Shown here one piece after another: positions 45,478 to 54,747 of a DNA stretch of 54,747 bases. How positions within the stretch are numbered: the first letter of the stretch is position 1; the number at the start of each line of letters is the position of its first letter. The position numbers and the translations under genes were made by a program. This stretch comes from Pseudomonas borbori (lineage in GTDB: Bacteria > Pseudomonadota > Gammaproteobacteria > Pseudomonadales > Pseudomonadaceae). The stretch lies in assembly GCF_900115555.1 (NCBI RefSeq), contig NZ_FOWX01000033.1, positions 1 through 54,747 of the forward strand. The letters are read 5' to 3'. Under the pieces are notes generated by a model. That model was not told the origin of the DNA. It saw only the letters and a list, made by a program, of their open reading frames with translations, and did no database searches.

Positions 45478-46842
45478 ATGCGAATCTGCGTGATCGGAGC
45501 CGGCTATGTCGGATTGGTGGCGGCGGCATGCTTTGCCGAAATGGGCAATCGGGTGATCTGCGTCGAGCGCGATCCCTTCCGTGTTGCGCGACTGGCCCGC
45601 GGCGAAGTGCCGATCCATGAACCGGGCCTGGAGCCAATGCTCAAAGCACACTTGGCCAGTGGCCAACTGAGCTTCAGCCAGCACCTTGCCGAGGGCATCG
45701 TTCAGGCCGAGATAATCTTTATCGCGGTTGGCACGCCGAGCGGAGAGGACGGCTCGGCCGATCTGTCGCATGTATTGGCAGTGGCCGCGGCATTGGCCGA
45801 GCGCCTCAACCATACCTGCATCGTCGTGGATAAGTCCACGGTGCCGGTGGGAACCGGCGAGCAGGTCGCAGAACTGATCAATGCCGGTCTTGATCAGCGG
45901 GGCAAGCCATTTCGGATCGCGGTGGCGAGCAACCCGGAATTTCTCAAGGAGGGTTCGGCGATCGACGACTTCATGCGTCCGGATCGGGTCATCATCGGCT
46001 GTGACGACCCGGTGGCTAGCGAGGTTTTGCGGCGCCTGTATGCACCATTTCTGCGCAATCATGAACGCCTGCTGTGCATCAGCGTACGTGCGGCGGAGTT
46101 CAGCAAGTACGCGGCCAATGCGTTTCTGGCGACCAAAATCTCGTTCATCAATGAGATGGCGGGGCTCTGCGCGCCACTCAATGTCGACATAGAAGAGGTG
46201 CGCCGCGGCATCGGCAGCGATACGCGCATCGGTACGCATTTCATCTATGCAGGCTGTGGTTATGGCGGCTCCTGTTTTCCCAAGGATGTGCGCGCGTTGA
46301 TTCGCAGCGCAGAAATGGCGGGAGTCGAGCCTGGCATCCTGCGTGCGGTCGATGCACGCAATGCCCTGCAGAAGACCCTGCTGTTCCAGGCCCTGAGCGA
46401 ACATTTTTCCGGCTATCTGCAAGGGTGTGTGGTGGCGCTGTGGGGTTTGGCCTTCAAGCCGGGCACCGATGATCTGCGAGAAGCGCCGAGCCTGGTGCTA
46501 CTCGATGCCTTGCTCGCCGCCGGCGTCACGGTTCAGGCGTGCGACCCGGTCGCTACCGCCGCGGTGGCTATGCTTTATCCCCAGGCCGTGGAGCACGGTC
46601 AGTTACGTCTGAGCGAGTCGCCCTACAATGTCGTGGAGGGTGCCGACGCCCTGGTTCTGGTGACGGAATGGAAGCAGTTTCGCCAGCCTGACTTTGCCCG
46701 TATTCGCGGCTTGATGCGTCGGCCGGTACTGTTCGACGGCCGCAACATATACGACGCCCAGCAACTCGGCGAGCTGGGTTTTCTCTATCGCGGCATCGGC
46801 CGGCCGGGGTTCGGGCATTGTATGGCCCGCGCAGCCTGCTAG
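45478..46842 (+). CDS. ugd: UDP-glucose 6-dehydrogenase
   Basis: A 454-residue enzyme that oxidises UDP-glucose to UDP-glucuronate with NAD+, for polysaccharide or lipid A precursors. The Rossmann motif is GAGYVG (7-12) and the catalytic cysteine is C266 in YGGSCFPKD. The central dimer domain has NAFLATKISFINEMAGLC. AGGGGAG precedes the ATG. It lies 37 bp before galU, whose product makes its substrate, so the two form a UDP-sugar operon. Confidence 0.95.
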   Translation: MRICVIGAGYVGLVAAACFAEMGNRVICVERDPFRVARLARGEVPIHEPGLEPMLKAHLASGQLSFSQHLAEGIVQAEIIFIAVGTPSGEDGSADLSHVLAVAAALAERLNHTCIVVDKSTVPVGTGEQVAELINAGLDQRGKPFRIAVASNPEFLKEGSAIDDFMRPDRVIIGCDDPVASEVLRRLYAPFLRNHERLLCISVRAAEFSKYAANAFLATKISFINEMAGLCAPLNVDIEEVRRGIGSDTRIGTHFIYAGCGYGGSCFPKDVRALIRSAEMAGVEPGILRAVDARNALQKTLLFQALSEHFSGYLQGCVVALWGLAFKPGTDDLREAPSLVLLDALLAAGVTVQACDPVATAAVAMLYPQAVEHGQLRLSESPYNVVEGADALVLVTEWKQFRQPDFARIRGLMRRPVLFDGRNIYDAQQLGELGFLYRGIGRPGFGHCMARAAC

Positions 46843-46879
46843 ACTCCCCTAGGTATTCTGCTCCCCGTTAAGGACTTCC

Positions 46880-47719
46880 ATGCTCAAGAAATGCTTGTTC
46901 CCAGCAGCCGGTTACGGCACACGCTTTCTACCCGCAACCAAGGCCATGCCCAAGGAAATGTTGCCGATAGTGAACAAGCCACTGATCCAGTATGGCGTCG
47001 AAGAGGCGCTGGAAGCTGGATTGCCGGAGATCGCCATGGTCACCGGTCGCGGCAAGCGTTCACTGGAAGACCACTTCGACATCAGCTACGAATTGGAACA
47101 GCAGATCCGCGATACCGACAAGGAAAAATACCTGACCGGTATTCGTCGCCTAATCAGTGAGTGCACGTTCGCCTATACCCGCCAGGTGGAAATGAAAGGC
47201 CTCGGCCATGCGATTCTCACGGCACGCCCATTGATCGGCGACGAGGCCTTTGCCGTGGTCCTGGCCGACGACCTGTGCCTGAACCTCGATGGCGACGGCG
47301 TGCTGACCCAGATGGTCAAGCTATACAACCAGTTCCGCTGCTCGATCGTCGCCATTCAGGAGGTCCCCGCGGAGGAGACCCACAAGTACGGTGTGATTTC
47401 CGGCGAGATGATCCGCGATGACATCTACCGGGTGGATACCATGGTCGAGAAACCCAAACCCGAAGATGCACCGTCCAACCTGGCGATCATTGGTCGCTAC
47501 ATCCTCACCCCGGACATCTTCGACATCATCAAAGACACCCCTCCAGGCAAGGGAGGCGAAATCCAGATCACCGATGCGCTGATGAAGCAGGCGCAGAATG
47601 GCTGCGTGCTGGCCTACAAGTTCAAGGGGCAACGCTTCGACTGCGGCAGTGCAGAAGGCTATATCGACGCCACCAATTTCTGTTTCGATCACTTCTACAA
47701 GGCAGGCAATCTTTCCTGA
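46880..47719 (+). CDS. galU: UTP-glucose-1-phosphate uridylyltransferase
   Basis: A 279-residue GalU that forms UDP-glucose from glucose-1-phosphate and UTP. The nucleotide-binding start is AAGYGTRFLPATKAMPKEML. The sugar-site segments VTGRGKRSLEDHFD and VLADDLCLNLDGDG are intact. AAGGAC precedes the start. A hairpin terminator follows at 47738. Confidence 0.96.
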   Translation: MLKKCLFPAAGYGTRFLPATKAMPKEMLPIVNKPLIQYGVEEALEAGLPEIAMVTGRGKRSLEDHFDISYELEQQIRDTDKEKYLTGIRRLISECTFAYTRQVEMKGLGHAILTARPLIGDEAFAVVLADDLCLNLDGDGVLTQMVKLYNQFRCSIVAIQEVPAEETHKYGVISGEMIRDDIYRVDTMVEKPKPEDAPSNLAIIGRYILTPDIFDIIKDTPPGKGGEIQITDALMKQAQNGCVLAYKFKGQRFDCGSAEGYIDATNFCFDHFYKAGNLS

Positions 47720-47737
47720 CCCCGTAGTGCCCTGTAC

Positions 47738-47760
47738 AAGCCACCCTCGGGTGGCTTTTC
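47738..47760 (+). terminator. Terminator after galU
   Basis: AAGCCACCC-TC-GGGTGGCTTTT hairpin with T run; the convergent VOC gene starts its 3' end at 47765, so it may serve both. Confidence 0.85.
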
Positions 47761-47764
47761 TGCA

Positions 47765-48187
47765 TCAGGGAATCGGCATAGCCTCCGAACCGGGGCCCAG
47801 GGGCTGGCCATAGCTGAACTCGACATAATTGCCCGCGGGGTCGCGTAGCCCGCAGTAATAGCCGACCGGGTAGGGCTCATCGCGTGGCGCCCAGATCAGG
47901 CAGCCGGCCTCTTGCGCCTTGGCGGCGACCCTGTCGACCTGCTCGCGGCTGTCCAGGGCAAAGCCGAAATGGCTGTAATCATCGGCGGCCAGCTGCCGAT
48001 CCTGCCCGCCGGGCATGATCACGAAGATAAAGGTGTGTTCCTTGCCCGGTTCGGCCATCCAGACGATGCGCGAACCTTTGCCCGCTCGCTGGTGGATGAC
48101 CCGCATGCCGCAGAACTCCGAATAGAACGCGACACAGGCATCCACATCCGGTACATGCAAGGCCAGATGGGTGAGGGTAGGGCGCAT
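47765..48187 (-). CDS. VOC/glyoxalase-fold family protein
   Basis: A 140-residue protein of the vicinal oxygen chelate superfamily (LTHLALHVPDVDACVAFYSE, then SHFGFALDSREQVDRVAAKA and the metal strand DPAGNYVEFSYGQ). Putative metal ligands are H8, H-containing SHFGF and E in NYVEF. Pseudomonads carry such a gene next to gor. It may be a ring-cleaving dioxygenase or a resistance protein; the substrate is unknown. It is divergent from gor. Confidence 0.82.
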   Translation of the reverse strand: MRPTLTHLALHVPDVDACVAFYSEFCGMRVIHQRAGKGSRIVWMAEPGKEHTFIFVIMPGGQDRQLAADDYSHFGFALDSREQVDRVAAKAQEAGCLIWAPRDEPYPVGYYCGLRDPAGNYVEFSYGQPLGPGSEAMPIP

Positions 48188-48281
48188 GGCGTTGCTCCTC
48201 TTGGCGATGTTTCAAGCTTAGGCCCTGCACGGTATTCAGGTGCGATTGGGTTATGCTGGCGGCCTGCTGAGGAGGCTGACC

Positions 48282-49643
48282 ATGACCTATGACTTCGACC
48301 TGTTTGTAATCGGCGCCGGTTCCGGTGGTGTACGTGCTGCGCGCTTTGCCGCCGGATATGGTGCCCGCGTGGCCGTAGCCGAGAGCCGTTATCTGGGCGG
48401 CACCTGCGTCAACGTCGGTTGTGTGCCGAAAAAGTTGCTGGTGTATGGCGCGCACTTCGCTGAAGACTTCGAGCAGGCCCAGGGTTTTGGCTGGTCGCTA
48501 TCCGGCGAAGCGAAGTTTGATTGGCCGACCCTGATCGCCAACAAGAACCGTGAAATCGAACGGCTCAACGGCATCTACCGCAACCTGCTGGTGGGCAGTG
48601 GCGTAACCCTGCTCGAGGGTCATGCACGCCTGCTCGATGCGCATAGCGTGGAGTTGGGCGGTCAGCGTTATAGCGCCAGGCATATCCTCATCGCCACCGG
48701 CGGTTGGCCGCATATCCCGCAGATTCCGGGGCACGAACATGCCATCGGCTCGAACGAAGCCTTCTTCCTCAAGCAGTTGCCCAAGCGCGTGCTGGTGGTC
48801 GGCGGTGGCTATATCGCCGTGGAGTTCGCCTCGATTTTCCACGGCCTCGGCGCCCAGACCTCGCTGCTGTATCGCCGCGAGCTGTTCCTGCGTGGCTTCG
48901 ACGGCGCGGTGCGCGAGCATCTGCGCCAGGAGTTGAGCAAGCGCGGCCTGGATCTGCAGTTCAACAGCGATATCGAACGTATCGATAAACAACCCGACGG
49001 CAGCCTGCTCGCGACGCTGAGGGATGGCCGCGTACTGGAAACCGATTGCGTGTTCTACGCCACCGGCCGGCGGCCGATGCTGGATAACCTGGGCCTGGAA
49101 AACACCGTGGTAGAACTGGATGAGCGCGGCTATATCCAGGTCGACGAGCACTACCAGACCTCCGCACCATCGATTCTGGCGCTGGGCGATGTAATCGGCC
49201 GGGTGCAACTGACCCCGGTGGCGTTGGCCGAAGGCATGGCGGTGGCGCGGCGCCTGTTCAAGCCCGAGGAGTACCGCAAGGTCGACTACCGGACGATTCC
49301 GACCGCGGTCTTCAGCCTGCCGAATATCGGTACCGTCGGTCTCAGCGAGGAGCAGGCGCGGGAGGAGGGCTACCGGGTGGACGTCTATGAAAGCCGTTTC
49401 CGGCCGATGAAACTGACCCTCACCGAATGCCAGGAGCGCACCCTGATGAAACTGGTGGTGGATGCCGACAGCGACCGCGTATTGGGCTGCCATATGGTCG
49501 GTCCGGAAGCAGGAGAAATCGTCCAGGGCCTGGCGATTGCCCTGAAGGCCGGCGCGACCAAACAGATTTTCGACGAGACCATTGGCGTGCATCCGACGGC
49601 GGCCGAAGAGTTTGTTACCATGCGCGCCCCCGTGACCAGCTGA
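48282..49643 (+). CDS. gor: Glutathione reductase
   Basis: A 453-residue flavoprotein that reduces GSSG with NADPH. The redox disulfide is C42-VNVG-C47 in GGTCVNVGCVPKK. FAD binding is GAGSGGVRAARFAA, NADPH binding is VVGGGYIAVEFASIFHGLG, and the two arginines of LLYRRELFLRGFD fit NADPH specificity. The catalytic GVHPTAAEEFVTM His-Glu is near the end. GAGGAGG precedes the ATG at 48282. The TRIC gene follows 8 bp later. Confidence 0.95.
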   Translation: MTYDFDLFVIGAGSGGVRAARFAAGYGARVAVAESRYLGGTCVNVGCVPKKLLVYGAHFAEDFEQAQGFGWSLSGEAKFDWPTLIANKNREIERLNGIYRNLLVGSGVTLLEGHARLLDAHSVELGGQRYSARHILIATGGWPHIPQIPGHEHAIGSNEAFFLKQLPKRVLVVGGGYIAVEFASIFHGLGAQTSLLYRRELFLRGFDGAVREHLRQELSKRGLDLQFNSDIERIDKQPDGSLLATLRDGRVLETDCVFYATGRRPMLDNLGLENTVVELDERGYIQVDEHYQTSAPSILALGDVIGRVQLTPVALAEGMAVARRLFKPEEYRKVDYRTIPTAVFSLPNIGTVGLSEEQAREEGYRVDVYESRFRPMKLTLTECQERTLMKLVVDADSDRVLGCHMVGPEAGEIVQGLAIALKAGATKQIFDETIGVHPTAAEEFVTMRAPVTS

Positions 49644-49651
49644 AAAACTCC

Positions 49652-50275
49652 ATGCCGCAACTCTTCTACCTGGCCGACCTGTTCGGTGTCGCCGTATTCG
49701 CCATCACCGGCGCCTTGATGGCCGGGCGCAAAGCCATGGACCTGTTCGGCGTGCTGGTGATCGCCGTCATCACCGCGCTGGGCGGCGGCACCTTGCGCGA
49801 CCTGATTCTCGACAATCACCCGGTCAGCTGGATACGCGACGACACCTATATCGTCATGGCATCCCTGGCGGCTATCGGCACAGTGGTCTGGGTCCGCTTC
49901 ACCCAGCCGATCCATGAGAAGGGACTGCTGATCGCCGATGCCTTCGGCCTGGCCGTATTCACCGTGATCGGCACCGAAGTGGCCTTGCAGCACAACGTGC
50001 CGCTGAGTACCGCGGTGATCATGGGAGTCATGACCGGCGTCGCCGGTGGGGTCATGCGCGATGTGATCTGTAATGAAATTCCGCTGATCTTCCAGAAGGA
50101 AATCTACGCCACCGCCTGTATCGCCGGGGCCTTGGTGTTTATCGGCCTGCGCGCATTGGACACGCCGCACTGGCTCGATACCGGCGTCGCCATGCTGACC
50201 GTGTTGTTCATCCGCCTGGCTGCCATTCGCTGGCATATCTCGTTGCCACGTTTCCATTTGCTGGATCGGGACTGA
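49652..50275 (+). CDS. TRIC-type cation channel (UPF0126/YicG)
   Basis: A 207-residue seven-helix membrane protein in two repeats of about 90 residues. The signature glycine motifs are seen in both: ITALGGGTLRDLILDNHPV and MTGVAGGVMRDVICNEIPL. Bacterial TRIC channels conduct monovalent cations. It starts 8 bp after gor and is likely co-transcribed. A longer in-frame extension within gor is not conserved. Confidence 0.9.
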   Translation: MPQLFYLADLFGVAVFAITGALMAGRKAMDLFGVLVIAVITALGGGTLRDLILDNHPVSWIRDDTYIVMASLAAIGTVVWVRFTQPIHEKGLLIADAFGLAVFTVIGTEVALQHNVPLSTAVIMGVMTGVAGGVMRDVICNEIPLIFQKEIYATACIAGALVFIGLRALDTPHWLDTGVAMLTVLFIRLAAIRWHISLPRFHLLDRD

Positions 50276-50403
50276 GTCAGATAGAACGACTGGATCGGCA
50301 GGTCTGCTCCTTGCCGAGAGCTGCCGTTCGCGACGGGCAGTTTCGCCCCGAATAAGACCTCAGCGTTTACAACGCGATGGGGTATGGTACGGGCCTAGAT
50401 TTA

Positions 50404-53400
50404 CTAGGTGATGCTCCGCCCACTAACCCTCGGTATGACAATTTCCCAGCGCCCAGATTTGCAGCGCTTACGGTATTCATCCTCGCTGTCTTCTGCATAG
50501 CGAGTGATGACGCCCGCGACCTCGCATGTCTCGACTTCAAGGTTCAAGCGAAAGGCTTTTGATGTGCAGCCGACGGTACGATCTTGCTCGTCTTGGAGTA
50601 AGTAGCGGTCGCCTTCAGCGTGTAAACGTAATGAGTCGCCCGGTTTAAGCTCTCGGATGGCCTGATGAATAAGGGCTGTTGCTGGCTGACGACCTGGGTA
50701 ACCAATGTCGATGTCTTTCATGCTGAACACTTGATACTGGGTGTCCAATGCCGGGTCATGCCGGCCATTGAAGCTTTGTTGTAGCAGGGCGTCACAGAGC
50801 GACTGGGTGAAGGCGTTGGTGGATGCAAATTCACAAAGGGTCAGAGTTTCTTCTGCTCGGGTCATGCCGACGTAGTACAGGCGGCGTTCATCCTCTAACT
50901 GTTGCTGTTTTTGGCTCCAGCCTCCATCTAGTATAGCCACATGGCGAAACTCTAAGCCTTTGGCGGAGTGCACGGTGCCGAGGTAAAGGCCGGCACGCGG
51001 TTGTTGGCGTATTTCCCGCGCGTAGTCATAAAGCCAATTAATCAGCGTCGCCCGTGCGAGCTGGCACTCACCGAACTCGCCCTTGAGCTGTTCGAAGGCC
51101 GTATGGAAAAACTCAGTCCATTGTTCATCGAGCGATAGGCTTTGCAGAGAGGCGTTTGCGCTGTTCGCATCAAGCAGCGGCATTTCGCTCGCGTGAAGAT
51201 GCTCAATGGCTTGAATGTAACCACGCTGGCGCGTTAGTGGGAGTGCGCTCTGTTTGTCGGCAGCCAGGTAGTAGAGCACCGAATTTTTCTCACACCAGGC
51301 CTGAATCGGTAGCAGGTAGCGGTGCGTGCGTGCGAGAACTGCGCAGCCCTGCCAATCATCGCGCTGCTCTAAATCTTTGAGACGTTGCAACTCTGCCAAT
51401 ACGGCTTGTGCCTGGATGTTGCCTGTTGCGCTGTCGGCTGCGGGTAGTTGAATACATAAAACGCGGCCCTGCCGACGATGATCAAGAGTCTGCCAGCGAC
51501 CGCCCATGGGCAACTCCCGGCGAGTGCTGTTGACCTGGATTGGGTGCTTGGCTTTGAGTCGATCACAGTTTTTTTCGATCAGTCGGTTGGCGGTCGCAAT
51601 GATCATTTTGCTGGAGCGAAAGTTCTCCACCAGATAGCTGATGTCGGCGTTGTACTCTTGCTGGTAGCGCTCGATATGCTGATTGCTGCCGCCGCGCCAT
51701 TGGTAAATATTTTGATCGTCGTCGCCGACGGCCAAAATGCACAGATCGTCGTCGTTTTCACTGTGGCGTTTGGCCAGGGCGCTTACCAGGTTGTACTGGC
51801 GTTCGTCGATGTCTTGATACTCGTCGACCAGGATGTAGCGATAACCGCGCAGTAGCCGCTCGCGCAGATCATCTTCACCTTCCGCCAAGTGTTTGCCTTC
51901 GAGCAGTTCGGCGGCGCGTTCGAGTAGCGCGTCGAGCTCGCCGTCATCGATCTTCTCGCGCTGTGAGAAGCTCACGCCGGTCAGGCGCATTGCCATCGCG
52001 TGATAGGTCAATATGGTTAAGCCGTAGGCTTCGTTACCAACCAAATCAAACAGGCGACGGCGAATCTCGTTAGCTGCATGACGGTTAAAAGTTAGGGCGA
52101 TGATGCTACTGGCCGGCATGCGCCGCACGCGCAATAGGTACGCAATGCGGTGGACGATCACGCGTGTTTTGCCAGAGCCAGGGCCCGCGAGAATCAAGCG
52201 ATTACGGTCGTCGGGGTCTGCGACCACGATTTTTTGCGTGGTATTTAACGCATAGACAATCGACTGCCATGAAGCCTCGCTGGTCGCCAGTTTGAGTACT
52301 TCGTCTTTGCCGGAAAAATACAGCTTGAGGAAGTTCTGCTTGCTCTCTTTGAAGTAGTGCATGACTAGGCTCAAGGCTGCCGCCATCTCTCTCAGGGCAA
52401 CTTCTGCGTATTCACGCATCACATGCACCTGGATGCGCTTCTCCCGGTAGTGCTCATCAAGCTTGAGGAAGTCTTCTTTGAGGTAGCGCTGGCCATGCTT
52501 GTCGGGATTGACTTCGATGGTCATGGCGCGCCGCATCACGGTCATGCCGTGATTCAGTGTGAGTACTTCTTGCTGGTGCAGGTAGAGCAACACATGCTCA
52601 ATGGCCTTTTTCCGTTGCTCGGGCTTGATGGTGGCGTTGAGCACTAGATCGCTTTCGATCATTTTCACTAGCTCGCCAAAAGTCGTTTGCACCAGTAGGT
52701 CTTTGGCACGCACGCCGCTGGGCAACTTGGCGAGAAGAAAAGGCAACAGCACCGCGGCGATAGCGCGGCGTTTTTCACCAAGCTCCTGTATTTTCTGCCA
52801 AGTGTAGCCATTGCGAATACGCAGCTTTAGGTAGTCACGGTTTAACTGGCGAAGTTCGAAGCTACTGCGCTGCGAGCTTTCGCCATCGCGATCCTGGGTC
52901 AGGCTGCGCAACAAACGCAGTATATGCAGGGGGAGCAGCTCTGCTTGTGCTGTGCTCTGGCGAAGCTGTGCGGTAAGCGGCGGCAAATTGATATCTTGCC
53001 AACCGCCCTGGTCCGCATCGGGTGCTTGCTCACGTAGTTCGCTGAACAGTGCATTTTCCAGCTGTAATGATTGGCTCAAGCGTTCATTGGATGAGCCAAT
53101 TACGCCATGGCGCAGGTAGATCGTCAGCTGTGAGTCATTTTCCAGCAGGCCAAGATTTTCCAACTGTTTTAGCGTGCTGCTAATTTCTTCCTGGTTTTGC
53201 TCGGTGAGCGCCATCAGTTGATCGGTATTGATTCGCTCATCGGCATCCGCCGCATAAAGAAAACGCAGTACAGCTCGAAATTCTTCGAGTCGACGCCCGG
53301 GCAGTTTGGATTGTAATAAGCGCGCATCGGCTTCTTGTTCGCTAAGGCAGAGGCGGGCAGGGAAGACCTTGGTATGGTTTTCCTCACGGCTCAGGTATTG

Positions 53401-54070
53401 ACCGCGCTCAAGCCAAGCAATAGCCGTGACCACTTTAGTTTCTGCATCACGGTCATCAACCTCGAAGCTGGTATTAACGCTTTCATCCTGAAGGATTTCA
53501 CCGGCGGTGATGATAAGCTGTCCGCCTTTGCGCCGATTACCCTCACTGCGGACTTTGCGCAGTATTTGCTGAATGTCTTGCAGGCTTAGCTTGGACTTTT
53601 CACTGAGGCCGAACTGCGTTTCGATGTCTTGGGGGTCGTATAGCAGTACACATTTGGCTTGCTGTTGATCGCGCCCAGCACGCCCAGCCTCCTGTAAATA
53701 GTTCTCCAGAGAGCCTGGGATGTTGGCATGCACCACGAGTCGCACATCGGGCTTATCTACACCCATGCCGAAGGCGTTGGTGGCAACAATTACGCGTAGA
53801 GCCCCAGCTTTGAAGTCGTCCTGAATGTCCTTTTTCTCATGAGGCTGTAACCCCGCATGAAAGAAGCGACAGGCCCAGTGTTGCTCAATCAAAAAAGCCG
53901 CGAGCTCTTCCGCATTCTTGCGGCTGGAAACAAAAACTACCGCGCCGCCGTCTTGTTGGCCTAACTCGTCCTCCAGCAGCAGATGGGTACGCTGCCATTT
54001 CTCGCCTGACCCTGTTGGAAGCACCTCAAAACACAGGTTGGTGCGTAAGCGTCCGCCCAACTCACCTTGC
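50404..54070 (-). pseudogene. RecQ-UvrD fusion helicase, 5' part cut off by IS66
   Basis: The remaining 1218-residue frame has two helicase parts. The first (about 1-130) is only the second RecA lobe of a RecQ helicase: GAVVFVSSRKNAEELAAF, the strand VIVATNAFGMGVDKPDVR and motif VI EAGRAGRD. The RecQ Walker A and DEAH lobe is missing because the frame meets the IS66 tip at 54071. Winged-helix/RQC-like sequence follows. From about 615 a complete SF1A helicase is present: Walker A AGPGSGKT (625-632), TFNRHAANEIRRR, DEYQDIDERQYNL, GDDDQNIYQWRGG, VENFRSS, GTVHSAKGLEF, and YVGMTRAEETL. The C-terminal about 110 residues look like an SH3-like or nucleic-acid-binding cap. Base composition is visibly less G+C-rich than its neighbours. 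RecQ-UvrD fusions exist in accessory regions; a DNA-repair or anti-phage role is conceivable but unproven. Confidence 0.82.
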
Positions 54071-54747
54071 GTAAGTTAGGCTGGCGCCCACCGATGCGGC
54101 AGCAGTTGATCAATCTCACTTGCCCGATGCGTCGGCAGGCGCGTCAGCACATCTTTGAGATAGGCATATGGATCATGCCCATTCATGCGCGCTGACTGGA
54201 TCAAACTCATGATCGCCGCTGCCCGTTTGCCACTGCGCAGCGAGCCGGCGAATAACCAGTTCGAGCGCCCAAGAGCCCACGGCCGGATCTGATTTTCGAC
54301 CGGGTTGTTATCTATGGGCACAGCACCATCATCAACATAGCGAGCAAGTGCATCCCAGCGTTTGAGGCTGTAATCCAGTGCTTTGGCCATAGCCGACCCT
54401 TCGGGCACAAGATCGCGCTGGGCGAGCATCCAGGTGTGCAGTGCGTCGAGAAGGGGTGCCGCCTTTTCCTGGCGTATTCGCCAGCGATCTTCGTCGCTCA
54501 TGTCCCGCGCTTGCCGTTCGATTTCGTACAACCCGCCAATCGAGTGCAGCGCCTGTTCGGCCAGTTGGCTTTTGTTCGTCGCATGTAGATCGAAGAACTT
54601 GCGGCGGGCATGGGCCATGCAGCCAATTTCGGTGATGCCTTGCTGGAAACTTGCCTTGTAGCCGGCGAAGTCGTCGCAAACCAGCTTGCCATTCCACGGG
54701 CCAAGGAAGTTGCGCGCATGCTCACCTGCACGGCTCGGGCTGAAGTC
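54071..54747 (-). mobile_element. IS66-family element, partial (one end)
   Basis: The inverted-repeat tip GTAAGTTAGGCTGGCGCCCA starts at 54071 and matches the usual GTAAG start of IS66 ends. IS66 makes 8-bp target duplications; the flanking 8 bases CACCTTGC (54063-54070) would be one copy. The rest of the element lies beyond the window. Confidence 0.8.
54076..54747 (-). CDS. tnpC: IS66 transposase TnpC, C-terminal part
   Basis: The last 223 residues of an IS66 TnpC, open to the window edge. It reads DFSPSRAGEHARNFL, the catalytic Asp region LVCDDFAGYKASF, the family helix GCMAHARRKFFDLHAT, then the DDE-glutamate region DNNPVENQIRPWALGRSNWL with GSLRSGKRAAAIMSLIQSAR and the end LLPHRWAPA. The stop is 5 bp from the element tip, as is usual. 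No degradation is seen in this part. Confidence 0.92.
   Translation of the reverse strand, partial: DFSPSRAGEHARNFLGPWNGKLVCDDFAGYKASFQQGITEIGCMAHARRKFFDLHATNKSQLAEQALHSIGGLYEIERQARDMSDEDRWRIRQEKAAPLLDALHTWMLAQRDLVPEGSAMAKALDYSLKRWDALARYVDDGAVPIDNNPVENQIRPWALGRSNWLFAGSLRSGKRAAAIMSLIQSARMNGHDPYAYLKDVLTRLPTHRASEIDQLLPHRWAPA

Overview
The window looks like a Pseudomonas chromosome of fairly high G+C. The gene order nuoA/aceA/purB/hflD/mnmA/idh/icd/cspD/clpSA/infA/bpt/aat/trxB/ftsK/lolA/rarA/serS/cysG/tus/tRNA-Ser/gacA/uvrC/pgsA/tRNA-Gly-Cys-Leu matches, from memory, the P. aeruginosa PA2637-PA2581 block read in order. The ugd/galU/VOC/gor block resembles PA2022-PA2025. The species cannot be named from the sequence alone.

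Layout. Positions 1-141 are the end of an insertion sequence (five 23-bp tandem units) that interrupts nuoA. Positions 640-13571 are mostly minus-strand housekeeping genes: a DUF190 protein, isocitrate lyase, a small operon ending in the ribosomal oxygenase RoxA, purB, the nudix-mnmA-hflD-transporter operon, and monomeric NADP-isocitrate dehydrogenase. Divergent from the last lies the dimeric icd, so both isocitrate dehydrogenases and isocitrate lyase, the branch point between the TCA cycle and the glyoxylate shunt, sit within 14 kb. Positions 15.4-21.7 kb carry cspD, clpS-clpA, infA and the bpt-aat-trxB group; clpS, clpA, bpt and aat together make up an N-degron pathway. Positions 21.9-29.5 kb hold ftsK-lolA-rarA-crcB-serS-cysG on the plus strand. 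Positions 29.5-33.7 kb hold a glutathionyl-hydroquinone reductase, the tusDCBE sulfur relay with a trpD2-like gene, and a BI-1 family membrane protein on the minus strand.

Between tRNA-Ser (33.9 kb) and gacA (40.0 kb) is the main accessory insertion: two Tat-exported multicopper oxidases flanking an SCO-type copper chaperone. The two oxidases share an unusual conserved segment ahead of the Tat motif and differ sharply in their post-signal linkers. gacA (TTG start), uvrC, pgsA and three tRNAs follow.

A remnant integrative element (tyrosine integrase plus DUF4224 protein) lies at the 3' end of tRNA-Leu. It ends in a decayed IS1182-type transposase fragment. There the gene order jumps to the ugd-galU / VOC / gor / TRIC-channel block. 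The right end (50.4-54.07 kb) is a long lower-G+C reading frame that joins the C-terminal half of a RecQ helicase to a complete UvrD-like helicase. It is cut at its 5' side by an IS66-family element that runs off the window. Because both window ends lie inside insertion sequences, this may be a contig bounded by repeats.
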